From the NCBI RefSeq assembly GCF_015627125.1, contig NZ_VTDO01000003.1:199769-263768 (forward strand): 64,000 nucleotides of DNA, read 5' to 3'. The translations under genes and the position numbers were made by a program. Source of the stretch: Acinetobacter rathckeae. Lineage in GTDB: Bacteria; Pseudomonadota; Gammaproteobacteria; Pseudomonadales; Moraxellaceae. Under the pieces are notes generated by a model. That model did no database searches. It was given only the letters and a program-made list of their open reading frames with translations, and was not told the DNA's origin. Numbering within the stretch: the stretch's first letter is position 1; each line of letters starts with the position of its first letter. This document shows, in pieces, positions 1 through 10,203 of the stretch.

Positions 1-2
1 TT

Positions 3-905
3 TTAATATGCGTCAGTTTGACTGCGTATTATTTTATTCATAAAGCCATTAAATACTACCGGTTTCAGCAAGAAGAAATCGCACATCATGCCTATAGAAA
101 AAATTGTGGCAACCCACCCAATATAGATATTGTGGCCAACAAAGACCATTTTATGGATAAAAGTCGGATCTATTTGTTTGATCGAGTTTTGAATCATGTA
201 ACGCCACGGCCTAGAGAAACCAAGAGTGGAAGAATGAGTTACTTTGTCCCGTCTTTTCGTGCCATGTATTTGTCACCTTTAAGTGCCAAGGACTATAAAC
301 AGTTTATTACTTTAATTGAAGGTATGGACATTCATAAAAGCCTAAAAGAAAACTTTAAAATTGTGGCAGGGGTCATTAACGATGGTGGAAAAGTCCGTTA
401 TTTCATTGCTAATCGAGATGTGAGCCGTGAAGATTACATCACATTCTTTAAGAATAACTTACGTAAGTTTAGTATCTTACATGATGAAGATCCAATTAAT
501 CCAATCAAGTTTATTCCTTTACAAGACGGTTTAATTACCTTTGAAGAAAAAGCCGACATTGAGGCAGACCCCTACCCACCTATGAAGTATTTAACCCATT
601 ACTTAAAGTTTCCTTTTTATCGTTATTGTTGTGATATCAAAGATACACAAAGAATGGCACGTGCAGCTAAGCCCGAAGAAATGATTTACACACTAAAAGA
701 TATTCCAGATATTGCAACAGCAACTAAAAACAACCCAAATTTAATTCGACAAACCAGTGATATCGAACTGATTGGACAAATCGGGCGTTTTGAAACAAAA
801 GATTATGTCTTAGCAGGAAAAAGTACACCTGTCGAAGAAATGGGTAAGTACGGCCATCAATATTCAGACACTGTAGATACCTGTCACAGCATAAATTTAA
901 AGTAA
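3..905 (+). CDS. Unknown protein, 5'-truncated by window edge, directly upstream of the RTX gene
   Basis: The frame is open from the first bases of the window and the first candidate start is only a TTG at 18, so the true start probably lies outside. The visible beginning is hydrophobic and then strongly basic/aromatic, which would fit the end of an N-terminal membrane anchor; the remainder is soluble in character with no transmembrane stretch. I recognise no family or catalytic motif. The stop is 15 bases before the RTX start at 921 and no terminator lies between, so the two genes are probably cotranscribed. A role in handling, anchoring or lipid/protein modification of the RTX partner is possible but is only inferred from position. 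Confidence 0.7.
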   Translation, partial: LICVSLTAYYFIHKAIKYYRFQQEEIAHHAYRKNCGNPPNIDIVANKDHFMDKSRIYLFDRVLNHVTPRPRETKSGRMSYFVPSFRAMYLSPLSAKDYKQFITLIEGMDIHKSLKENFKIVAGVINDGGKVRYFIANRDVSREDYITFFKNNLRKFSILHDEDPINPIKFIPLQDGLITFEEKADIEADPYPPMKYLTHYLKFPFYRYCCDIKDTQRMARAAKPEEMIYTLKDIPDIATATKNNPNLIRQTSDIELIGQIGRFETKDYVLAGKSTPVEEMGKYGHQYSDTVDTCHSINLK

Positions 906-920
906 TAAGAGGAAATAACC

Positions 921-3900
921 ATGTCACAAATTAGCATTAAAGAAATCTTGTCATTATATTTGTTTGGTCAAAAAGAAATACCTAGCAATTTAAAAGATGA
1001 CAAATGGCTAAGAGATAAAGATGCAAAGGGACAGCTCGACCATCCGATCGATATGGTCGAGTTTATGACCCAAGGTGCAGGGCGTTACATACAACCAGGG
1101 GCATTTTTAGCTGTAACCAAGTTTTTAGAAGGGAAATATAGTGAAAAGTTAACAATAGGCCAAAGCTATAGTTTTAATGAATTACTCACAAAAGTCGTTG
1201 TTATTGATAAAAATAGTGAAAAATATACAGCATTTAAAGCTGAATTCATTAAAAAAAATCCAAGTGCTTCAGAAAATGTCATTGATAATGAATATAAAGT
1301 AGCTCAGGGAATCTTGGGTTTAACCAACTATAACTTAGATATTGACTCAAGTGACTATTTACAAAGAAGTTATGTCTTTGGTTCTATGCAATTCACACTC
1401 AGTGATGACACTAAGTTTATTATAGATGAGAGTGGTCAGCCACGGATTGAAAACTTACGTGTTGTACCTATAGACGATAACTTTGACTATGAAAGCCGTG
1501 ATGGTTTGGCAGGTAAAACCAACAGAATAACAGAACCATTTATTGACCCTTTTAAGATTGGGCGCCAAGTTGAACTTAAATATGATCAAAGTACCAAAGA
1601 TCGTTTGCAAGCATATGATTTAACTTCTGCTAACTTACCCACATTGCATGCTCAAAAAAAAGAGTTAGATAATTTAAAGAGTTCTATTTTTGGTATAACA
1701 GATAGACCCAATATAATTGCGTTAATTAATGGTTTAGATGAGATCATTAGTATTGTCAATGCCATTTATAGGAAAGATAACAAACTTATTGTTTATGGTT
1801 CTAAACAAGATGACTTAGATATTCAAAGTAAGATAGATAAGTATCTGAAAAATTTACCTCCTATAGAGTTGTCTAGCAGTACATATGTTGCAGCATATGC
1901 TGTTTCAATTTTCCCTGAGTTAGATAAACAAAAAGAATTTGTACAAAATAGTGGCCGTATTTATGTATTGGGCGATGGTAACGATACCATTACAGCCACA
2001 GATAAAGACGATATTATTTATGGTGGTGCAGGTCACGACACCATTTACGGTGGTCACGGAAATGATCTCATTTATGGTGGAACAGGCAACGACCAACTGT
2101 ATGGCGACCAAGGCAATGACTTGATTGTGGGTGGAGATGGCAATATTCAAATTGATGCAGGGGACGGCAATGATGTTGTTGCCGTTTTGAGTCAGTCTTA
2201 TTCTAAAGCTGAAGTGAAAGGCGGTAAAGGCAATGATGTTATTACTGTAACCGATGGCGAAAACACACTAGAAGGTAATGAAGGAAATGACCATATTGAA
2301 GGGGGTAAAGGCAAAGATCGTATTGATGGTGGTGCAGGCAATGACTACATACAAGGTCATGATGGTGAAAATGAGCTCAAAGGCGGTGAAGGAAATGACT
2401 ATCTTGTCGGTGGAAAAGACAAAGACATCTTAGAAGGAAATAAAGGAACCAACGTACTTGATGGAAAAGAGGGAGAAGATATTTACCGTTTTCACTCTAC
2501 AGACTTATCTACAGCCACAACATTAATTGCAGACCAAGATGGTACGCTTGAAATTGATGGTAAGCCAATTGAGGTGGGTAACTATGATGAAGAGATTTCT
2601 GCGTGGCGGAGCATTGACAAACAATACATTATTAACAAGATACAAGGTGATAGTAACCAATATACCATCGTTATTTTTAAAGAAGGTGAGCTTAAAAATA
2701 ACATTTATCTTAGTAAATGGAGAAAGAATGGCGATTTAGGATTAACTTTTTCCAATGCACCAAGTATAGAAAATGCACCTCAAGAGAATAATTCTGGCCC
2801 AGAAGGAAATAATTTTGTTAACCCACCAAAAGATCTTTTAGGTGGAGAAGGCGATGATGTAATTGTTGCGAATTCATATGAGGCGGCTGTTGCCTTTGGA
2901 GGAAATGGTAGTGATTTTATTATGGGGTCTTCAATCGAAGATAAAATATATGGCGGTAATGGAAATGACTATATTTGGGGCGGTTTAGGAAAAGATAAAA
3001 TATATGGAGGGAATGGCGATGATGTTATTCTAAGTGCAAACTCTAATAAGGAACGCGGTGCAAATCGAGCGAGTTTCTTCTGGGAAACTCATTATGAAAG
3101 AGCTGAATTTATTTCTAGCAATCCCAAACAAGAAGAAAAAAAAGAAGAGGAAATCTCAAAAATTTTTGATCAGTTATATAAATATGATAATAACTATCAA
3201 TGGGATATGAGTTTAAAATATTATAAAGAGTTTGATGAGAAAAGTGAGAGCTATTCATACTTCATGAATGGTACGCCATATTTAATGCCTATTTTAAAGC
3301 CTTACATTCAATCTGGAGATAATCGTCTCAAGCTGTCAGATACCTTTGATTCTTTTGATGAAAAAGGGATTGGAGAAAAAGGTGCAGATATTGTTTATGG
3401 GGGTGCTGGAGATGACTTTATTATAGGTTCTAGTGACAATGACCATTTATATGGGGGAGATGACAAAGACTATTTATATGGACTTGCTGGAAATGACCAT
3501 TTATATGGAGGAAAGGGAGAGGATGAAATATCTGGAGGTATCGGACAAGATTACATCTTTGGAGGTGAGGGCAATGATCGTATTTCCGGTGACTATGATT
3601 CAGATATTATTTACGGTGGAGCTGGCGATGATAAAATTAATGGAGATGTTATTAATTTACTAGGTACAGATGCACCACCAAATGGTAATGATATTTCACG
3701 TTTTGGAAATGATTTAATATATGGAGGAAGTGGGGAAGATTCTATTTATGGAAATAATGGAGATGACTTCCTTTACGGAGGGGATGATAATGACAAAGTA
3801 AATGGAAATGAAGGTAATGATTTCGTTTATGGTGACAATGGTAATGATAATTTATGGGGGGAAGATGGTGATGACTACTTATTTGGTGGGAATGGAAATG

Positions 3901-6900
3901 ATTTAGCTTATGGCGGTAAAGGTGAGGACTTTATATTTGGTGATGAAGGAGACGATTCCTTATTTGGTAATGAAGGAAATGATTTAATTTACGGTGGTAC
4001 AGGAAGCGATATGCTTTTTGGTGATGAAGGAGATGATATTATTTATGGGGGAGAGGGTGCTGATCGAATTTATGGGGGTGCTGGCGATGATATTATTGAT
4101 GGAGGAAAAGGTAACGATATATTAACGGGCGGTAAAGGCTCAGATTTGTATACCTTTTCTATTGGTGATGGCCAAGATATTATTCAAGAAGAAGTTAGTG
4201 ATATCGCCTCATTAAATACAAAAAACTACATATTGTTTAAGTTTGATCCAAGTCAAGTTAGAGGCGTTTCAAGACAAAATGATGTAGACCTTGTTGTACA
4301 GTATGGAGAAAATGACCAAATTACTGTTAAAAACTATTATAAAATAAGTAACAAAAGTAACCATAGTTATTTAGAAAATACAGAAAAATTTGAACAAATT
4401 GAGATTTCAGAAATTCGCTTTGTAAATGGCCCAGTTTGGAACACAGCAGATATTATGGCTATGGCACCTCCGCCAGAGCATTTAGAGGATATTAAAACAG
4501 GACGGGATGACTTACCTTATTTTATCAATGCACTAGCAACTGAAGAGTATATTAAAGTAAAAGGTAAAAATACGGTGACTTACGGGTTCTTTTTTGATGA
4601 AAAACTATCTAATTCTAAAAACTTTTTTCAGCAACAAAAAGATGCAGTCACACTTGCATTAAAAGAATATAGCCGAATAACAAATATCGAATTTGAGCAA
4701 GTAACAGAATTAAGTGACAAAGTCGATTTTAAATTTTATTTAGATGATTTAACGAGTGCCGAAGCCGGAGCGGCAGCAGGCTACGCCAGTGCCCAAACAG
4801 GTGAAATTCATTTAAATTCTAATATATATAAAGAAGCGAGCTCTTTTAACCAAGGCGAATATGGTTTTGAGGTGTTACTCCATGAAATTGGACATGCTTT
4901 AGGTTTAGAACATCCGTTCGAAGCCCCTGTTTTGCCTGAAAAAGAGAACAATCAAAACAATACGATCATGTCTTATACATCAAATCAGAAAAATGACGTT
5001 ACTCTTGGAATGTATGATATTGCTGCTATACATTATTTACATGGTATACGCTCTGATTTAAAACCTGAAGATAATATATATGAGTTTGATACGAACTATA
5101 TTTATGATGGTGCTGGTATTGATACATTAAGTGCAACTTCACAAATTAAACCTGTGCATTTAGATTTAAATCAAGGTGGATGGAGTTATGTTGGGGAAAA
5201 ATCTGAAAGTATCTTAGATAAAGACCAATTAGTAATTGGCTACGGTACAGAAATTGAAAATGCAATAGGAAGTAGTGAGAGCGATACCATCTTAGGTAAT
5301 CAGCTAAACAATACTTTAACTGGTGGTTTAGGGAATGATACTTATATTTTTAATGAAAAATTTGGACATGATAAAATTATAGAAAATGATTTTAATAATA
5401 TTATTAAACTGAATTTTGAATTAGTTGAAGATTTTGCTTATTACTATGAAGGTAAGCTTCATCATGGTGAGAATACAGTAGAATTTGATTTGAAGAACTT
5501 TTCTAAAATAGTTATTCAAGAAAAAGAAATTTCTGTGGATGAGTTTAAAAAGAAGTTTTTCATGGAAAATGTTCAGACTAGTATGACATTAAATGCAGCT
5601 TATAAAGGTGCTTATCTAAGTAATACTGAAGTTACTTTTTATGGTAATGAAAATAGTAATTTGATTTATGGAACAAAAGAGCAGGAAATACACTTATTCA
5701 ATGGCAATAATAAAGTTAGTTTAAATGGTGGTGATAATAAAGTTTATACTGGTAATGGAAATAACTACATTGAAGTGGGTCAAGGACAAAATTATATTAG
5801 AACGGGTTCAGGCGATGATGTAATTACTACCAAAGATGGTGATCAAAAAATCCAAGCAGGTGATGGAGATAACCAAGTCACTGTTGGTACAGGTAATAGT
5901 GAAATTATTGCAGGTTCAGGTAGTGACATTATTACAACACAGGCAGGAAATCATATTATTACAGGTGGTAAAGGTAATGATATGCTCAATTCAAAAAATA
6001 ATAAAAGTAATTTAAATACTTATATTTTTCAACAAGGTGATGGTCAAGATACTATTTCAACCGAAGGGCAAATAAAACTTGTTTTAAAAGATACCTTATG
6101 GGAAAACGCATCTTTTATCATTCAAAATGATGATTTAATCATTAAGTATGGTGAAAATAATAGTGAGATTAAAGTACAGGGATTTAAACAGAATTCAAAT
6201 ATTAATATTGTTGAATTTAAAAATGCGAGTTGGAGTGCAATAGATTTAGATAAGCACCTTAAACAAATTTTGACTGGAACAGACCAAAATGATTATTTGT
6301 ATAATAAGACAAAATATATTACCGATATTTGGGGTTTAGATGGTAATGATAGTTTAAGCGGAAGAAAGCTTGACACCTTATATGGTGGAAATGGTGATGA
6401 TCATTTAATCGCAACGGAAGATGGTGTAAATCTTTATGGTGGTAAAGGAAATGATACTTATACATTTAAAGATGGTGCAAAAAATACAATTATTCGTGAT
6501 GAAGACTTAACAGGCACGATTGAATTAAATTTTGCTCCTTTTTATACTGTTCAAACAGGAGACCACTCCAATGATAATATTTATCCAAAACAAGGCAGGT
6601 TAATTGATCAAGGTAAATTTGATACAGTATATGCGGTTAATTCAGATACCAAGCGTAATACGACGGTTAACTTTAACTCAAAAAATAAAAAAATAGAGGT
6701 TTCTTTAGAGCAAGATTCTTCTGGTATTACAGTATCATATTCTTTAAGAGCTGAAACTAAATACACAGTAAAGGATGTAGTTTTTAGTATAGAAAATATA
6801 GAGCAAATTGACAGTTTAAAAAACTTTAAAGTATCTGTTATTAATCCAAAAGGATTTTATAACACATATGATTTTTCTGGTACAAATAGCTATACAAGGA

Positions 6901-9900
6901 AATTTATTGATACTGTCATCACTATGGATGAATTTCTCAATCAAGGAACAGTAAAGCAAACATATGGTTCAGAAGATGATGTAATTAAAGGTGTAAGTAC
7001 ATATTATTATGAGGGGGATATCATTTATGCAGGGGCAGGAAATGACCAAGTTGATACAGGACTAGGTGGCAGCACAGTTTATGGTGAAGATGGTGATGAT
7101 TTAATCGTGACACCAGATATAAATGCTCATGATACGGTTTATGGTGGAGAAGGAAATGACATCATTTATACGTTTAACAGTGTGATTGAAAAAGATAAAA
7201 ACAATAAATATTCAACTTCAGATGAAATCTATGGTGGAAACGGAAATGATAGAATTTACGTTGGAAATCAATGGTCTCGCATTTATGGAGGGCAGGGGGA
7301 TGATACTTTAATTGGAGGCAATGATGGGGGATATTTAGATGGTGGAGAAGGTGCTGACTACTTACAAGGTGGTTTGGGCAATGATACGTATGTAATTGAT
7401 GAGTGGGATACCGTACGATTAGATCTAGAACAAGAAAATGGGGGCTATGATAAAGTTATCACAGAAAATAATTTGGATACTACGGGTTTATATATTGAGG
7501 AAGTTGAACTCATAGGACAAAAAAATAGTCAGGTTACTGGCAACCAACTTGATAATAAGATTTTAGGGAATAGTGGGAATAATCAGCTTTATGGTGGCGA
7601 AGGAAACGACACTTTATATGGTGGTGATGGTAATGATTACTTAGATGGTGGCGAAGGAAACGACATTTTATATGGTGGTGAGGGGAGTGATTACTATGTA
7701 ATGAAAAATTTTGATCATATTGCTAAGGATGAAATGGGCAATTTAAAAGTTGTTTACGGTGATAAAGTTATAGAAAATGGTCAGACAGGTATTGATACGT
7801 TAGAGCTTTGGGGAGATTTAATCTTAATTAACCCATACGATTTAAGTAGCGAAGATCGTACGTATACTTATATACCAGATGGTATTGAAAATATTATATT
7901 AAAGGGAGATGCAAAAACTGTCTTTGGAAATAACTTAGATAATGAGTTCTGGTTAAATAGTAATAATAACAACATTTATGCTGGTAAAGGTAAAAATACG
8001 GTTCACTATGCCAATGGGAGTAATAAAGATACCATTACTTTCGATACCTCAACACAACAAAAAAATACGTTGCTCATAGAGGGCTATTTTCTAAACAATA
8101 TAAAAGCAAATAAAGTAGGCAATGATTTGAAGTTATCTTTTGGTAGTGACAGTAATGATGAAATTACTTTACGAAATTACTTTAAAGAAAATGCTGCAGA
8201 CTTTATTCATATTGAGTTGAGTGAAGGCAACCATGTTATCTCTAAAGAGTGGATTAATCATTCTATTTTAGAATTAAGAGGAGATAAAAATAACAATAAC
8301 CTCTTTGGTTCAGGATTAAATGAAACTATTTATGGATATGAAGGCAATGATTACCTAGATGGTGGTGAAGGAAACGATACTTTATATGGTGGTTCAGGTG
8401 ACGACACGCTTTATGGTGGATTGGGTAATGACATACTCGATGGTGGCACAGGTGATGATAAATATGTTTACCGCTTAGGTGATGGGCAAGATATTATTAA
8501 CCAAACAGGTGGTGGTAAAGACATTGTATTCTTTACCAATGGTATTACTAAAGATCGTTTAAGTTTTACAAAAGACACTAATGATTTAGTCGTGTTAGTA
8601 GACAAAGACCCACAGCAATCTGTACGTATTAAAGATCATTTCTTAAGCGGTGAAAAGGCAATTGCGATGGTACAGCCAGATGGTGGATATGCTATTTTAG
8701 CCAGTGATATTGCTAAACAATTTAAAACAACTGATACAACACCAGTCACACCGCCAACACCTCAAAATCCACAACCAACAACACCTGTTGTTCCTACACC
8801 AAAACCGAGTGCCAATGGTTACGATAAAGTGATTACAGGTACAAACTCACAGGGTGAGCAACTGGTCGGGACAAGTGGTAAAGACCTCATTCAAGGCTCT
8901 ACGGGCAACGATTATCTCTATGGTTTTTCAGGTGATGATTACTTAGATGGTGGTGATGGAGATGACTATTTATCGGGTGGTAATGGTATTGATAAAAATA
9001 CAGGTAATGATACCCTCGTTGGAGGTGCAGGTAATGATATTCTTGCTGGAGAAGATGGTGATGACTTATTGATTGGAGGGACAGGAAATGACTCATACCT
9101 TTACTCTGAACATAATGGTGTAGATACCATTGACAATACAGGTGGCGGTAATGATGGTGTATTCTTTATGAATGTTAAAGCTAACCGTTTAAGCTACCAT
9201 CAAGATAAGAACGATCTTGTAATTTTAATTGATAAGGACTTAAAACAACAAGTACGTATTAAAGAACACTTTTTAGGAAATGATAAAGCTATTAGCTATA
9301 TTCAACCTGAAGATGGTTACTCCATTATGGCAACTCAAATACCAAAACTACTGACAACGCTACCTGGTCAAGTGAGCACAACACCGATACAACCAATAAT
9401 TCCAAGTAAAAATAAAATTGTAGGAACAGCGAGAAATGATGCCAAGCTTCAAGGCACAGCCAAGGCAGACTTAATTCAAGGTTTAGCAGGAAATGATAAG
9501 TTATATGGTATGGCAGGTGATGATGAGTTAGAAGGTGGTGATGGTAATGATCTTCTAGATGGCGGTGAAGGCAATGACCTTCTGGATGGAGGTAAGGGTA
9601 ATGATACGCTCTTTGGCGGTAAGGGTAATGATACATACCTATTTAACAAAGGTTTTGGTCAAGATATTTTAAATAATGTGGGTGGTGGTAATGACCAAAT
9701 TTATTTTAATGGTATTAATTACAATGAAGTGGCGTTTAGTGTAGTTAAAAGTGACTTATTAATTAAGGTTAAAAATACCAAAGATCAAATTACCGTGCAG
9801 AACTGGTTAAAAGGTGGAGAAAATGTTGTGTCAACCGTTAAATTTTCTTCAGGTGATCAGATGACATCTGCTCAAATTTTTAAAGCGATCGGTAAGACAG

Positions 9901-10034
9901 ACCCCTCAGTTGCAAGTAACTTAAATGCAATGAAAAATGCAATGGCTACAAGCTCAAACACAGGCACTAGCTCACCTTTGATTTCTTCCCCAAATATGAA
10001 CGGTGTAACGACATTGCTAGTGAGTAATACATAA
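921..10034 (+). CDS. Giant RTX protein with an internal serralysin-like (M10) metalloprotease domain
   Basis: This 3,037-residue protein is probably secreted by a type I system. The ATG at 921 follows an AGAGGAAAT ribosome site. Residues 1-340 are non-repetitive and unrecognised. Glycine/aspartate RTX nonapeptides (GGxGxD type, calcium-binding beta-roll) follow in many blocks from about residue 350 to the C-terminus. A zinc protease domain sits at about 1190-1400: HExxHxxGxxH with ligands H1321, H1325 and H1331, catalytic E1322, and the Met-turn at M1350 followed by Y1352, as in serralysins. The C-terminal modules near residues 2460, 2680 and 2930 repeat the order RTX block, then an HCBP-related beta domain, and are separated by Pro/Thr-rich linkers near 2604-2632 and 2812-2830. 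The last residues are Ser/Thr-rich and end in a short hydrophobic segment, as expected for a type I signal. No T1SS genes are in the window. The substrate and role (adhesin, toxin or self-processing protease) are unknown. Confidence 0.93.
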   Translation: MSQISIKEILSLYLFGQKEIPSNLKDDKWLRDKDAKGQLDHPIDMVEFMTQGAGRYIQPGAFLAVTKFLEGKYSEKLTIGQSYSFNELLTKVVVIDKNSEKYTAFKAEFIKKNPSASENVIDNEYKVAQGILGLTNYNLDIDSSDYLQRSYVFGSMQFTLSDDTKFIIDESGQPRIENLRVVPIDDNFDYESRDGLAGKTNRITEPFIDPFKIGRQVELKYDQSTKDRLQAYDLTSANLPTLHAQKKELDNLKSSIFGITDRPNIIALINGLDEIISIVNAIYRKDNKLIVYGSKQDDLDIQSKIDKYLKNLPPIELSSSTYVAAYAVSIFPELDKQKEFVQNSGRIYVLGDGNDTITATDKDDIIYGGAGHDTIYGGHGNDLIYGGTGNDQLYGDQGNDLIVGGDGNIQIDAGDGNDVVAVLSQSYSKAEVKGGKGNDVITVTDGENTLEGNEGNDHIEGGKGKDRIDGGAGNDYIQGHDGENELKGGEGNDYLVGGKDKDILEGNKGTNVLDGKEGEDIYRFHSTDLSTATTLIADQDGTLEIDGKPIEVGNYDEEISAWRSIDKQYIINKIQGDSNQYTIVIFKEGELKNNIYLSKWRKNGDLGLTFSNAPSIENAPQENNSGPEGNNFVNPPKDLLGGEGDDVIVANSYEAAVAFGGNGSDFIMGSSIEDKIYGGNGNDYIWGGLGKDKIYGGNGDDVILSANSNKERGANRASFFWETHYERAEFISSNPKQEEKKEEEISKIFDQLYKYDNNYQWDMSLKYYKEFDEKSESYSYFMNGTPYLMPILKPYIQSGDNRLKLSDTFDSFDEKGIGEKGADIVYGGAGDDFIIGSSDNDHLYGGDDKDYLYGLAGNDHLYGGKGEDEISGGIGQDYIFGGEGNDRISGDYDSDIIYGGAGDDKINGDVINLLGTDAPPNGNDISRFGNDLIYGGSGEDSIYGNNGDDFLYGGDDNDKVNGNEGNDFVYGDNGNDNLWGEDGDDYLFGGNGNDLAYGGKGEDFIFGDEGDDSLFGNEGNDLIYGGTGSDMLFGDEGDDIIYGGEGADRIYGGAGDDIIDGGKGNDILTGGKGSDLYTFSIGDGQDIIQEEVSDIASLNTKNYILFKFDPSQVRGVSRQNDVDLVVQYGENDQITVKNYYKISNKSNHSYLENTEKFEQIEISEIRFVNGPVWNTADIMAMAPPPEHLEDIKTGRDDLPYFINALATEEYIKVKGKNTVTYGFFFDEKLSNSKNFFQQQKDAVTLALKEYSRITNIEFEQVTELSDKVDFKFYLDDLTSAEAGAAAGYASAQTGEIHLNSNIYKEASSFNQGEYGFEVLLHEIGHALGLEHPFEAPVLPEKENNQNNTIMSYTSNQKNDVTLGMYDIAAIHYLHGIRSDLKPEDNIYEFDTNYIYDGAGIDTLSATSQIKPVHLDLNQGGWSYVGEKSESILDKDQLVIGYGTEIENAIGSSESDTILGNQLNNTLTGGLGNDTYIFNEKFGHDKIIENDFNNIIKLNFELVEDFAYYYEGKLHHGENTVEFDLKNFSKIVIQEKEISVDEFKKKFFMENVQTSMTLNAAYKGAYLSNTEVTFYGNENSNLIYGTKEQEIHLFNGNNKVSLNGGDNKVYTGNGNNYIEVGQGQNYIRTGSGDDVITTKDGDQKIQAGDGDNQVTVGTGNSEIIAGSGSDIITTQAGNHIITGGKGNDMLNSKNNKSNLNTYIFQQGDGQDTISTEGQIKLVLKDTLWENASFIIQNDDLIIKYGENNSEIKVQGFKQNSNINIVEFKNASWSAIDLDKHLKQILTGTDQNDYLYNKTKYITDIWGLDGNDSLSGRKLDTLYGGNGDDHLIATEDGVNLYGGKGNDTYTFKDGAKNTIIRDEDLTGTIELNFAPFYTVQTGDHSNDNIYPKQGRLIDQGKFDTVYAVNSDTKRNTTVNFNSKNKKIEVSLEQDSSGITVSYSLRAETKYTVKDVVFSIENIEQIDSLKNFKVSVINPKGFYNTYDFSGTNSYTRKFIDTVITMDEFLNQGTVKQTYGSEDDVIKGVSTYYYEGDIIYAGAGNDQVDTGLGGSTVYGEDGDDLIVTPDINAHDTVYGGEGNDIIYTFNSVIEKDKNNKYSTSDEIYGGNGNDRIYVGNQWSRIYGGQGDDTLIGGNDGGYLDGGEGADYLQGGLGNDTYVIDEWDTVRLDLEQENGGYDKVITENNLDTTGLYIEEVELIGQKNSQVTGNQLDNKILGNSGNNQLYGGEGNDTLYGGDGNDYLDGGEGNDILYGGEGSDYYVMKNFDHIAKDEMGNLKVVYGDKVIENGQTGIDTLELWGDLILINPYDLSSEDRTYTYIPDGIENIILKGDAKTVFGNNLDNEFWLNSNNNNIYAGKGKNTVHYANGSNKDTITFDTSTQQKNTLLIEGYFLNNIKANKVGNDLKLSFGSDSNDEITLRNYFKENAADFIHIELSEGNHVISKEWINHSILELRGDKNNNNLFGSGLNETIYGYEGNDYLDGGEGNDTLYGGSGDDTLYGGLGNDILDGGTGDDKYVYRLGDGQDIINQTGGGKDIVFFTNGITKDRLSFTKDTNDLVVLVDKDPQQSVRIKDHFLSGEKAIAMVQPDGGYAILASDIAKQFKTTDTTPVTPPTPQNPQPTTPVVPTPKPSANGYDKVITGTNSQGEQLVGTSGKDLIQGSTGNDYLYGFSGDDYLDGGDGDDYLSGGNGIDKNTGNDTLVGGAGNDILAGEDGDDLLIGGTGNDSYLYSEHNGVDTIDNTGGGNDGVFFMNVKANRLSYHQDKNDLVILIDKDLKQQVRIKEHFLGNDKAISYIQPEDGYSIMATQIPKLLTTLPGQVSTTPIQPIIPSKNKIVGTARNDAKLQGTAKADLIQGLAGNDKLYGMAGDDELEGGDGNDLLDGGEGNDLLDGGKGNDTLFGGKGNDTYLFNKGFGQDILNNVGGGNDQIYFNGINYNEVAFSVVKSDLLIKVKNTKDQITVQNWLKGGENVVSTVKFSSGDQMTSAQIFKAIGKTDPSVASNLNAMKNAMATSSNTGTSSPLISSPNMNGVTTLLVSNT

Positions 10035-10046
10035 ATAATTTAGATT

Positions 10047-10075
10047 AAAAAAGGCGCTTTATGCGCCTTTTTTAA
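10047..10075 (+). terminator. Rho-independent terminator of the RTX gene
   Basis: Twelve bases after the RTX stop, AAAAAAGGCGC pairs with GCGCCTTTTTT across a TTTAT loop and ends in a T-run. The flanking A-run makes it potentially bidirectional, but the facing receptor gene ends further away at 10204. Confidence 0.9.
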
Positions 10076-10203
10076 GATGTCCCATGAAGTGAGTCTTTAT
10101 TGCATTGTTGGAGAAGATTGCCATTAGAATTTAGGACTATGTGGGGACTTTCCTAAATGGTACCAACTACCTTTTTTACTACTTCATTGATGATTTGGGC
10201 TAT

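Noticed and set aside
1939..9636. Several antisense or shifted frames within the RTX gene, including His/Tyr-rich minus-strand frames near 8899-9096 and 9325-9636
   Set aside because: They are by-products of the repetitive GGT/GAT/AAT codons of the RTX repeats, with no start signals and low-complexity translations.
1960..9650. Short regularly recurring DNA repeats that might suggest a CRISPR or minisatellite
   Set aside because: They encode in-frame RTX nonapeptides inside one intact gene; there are no spacers or cas genes.
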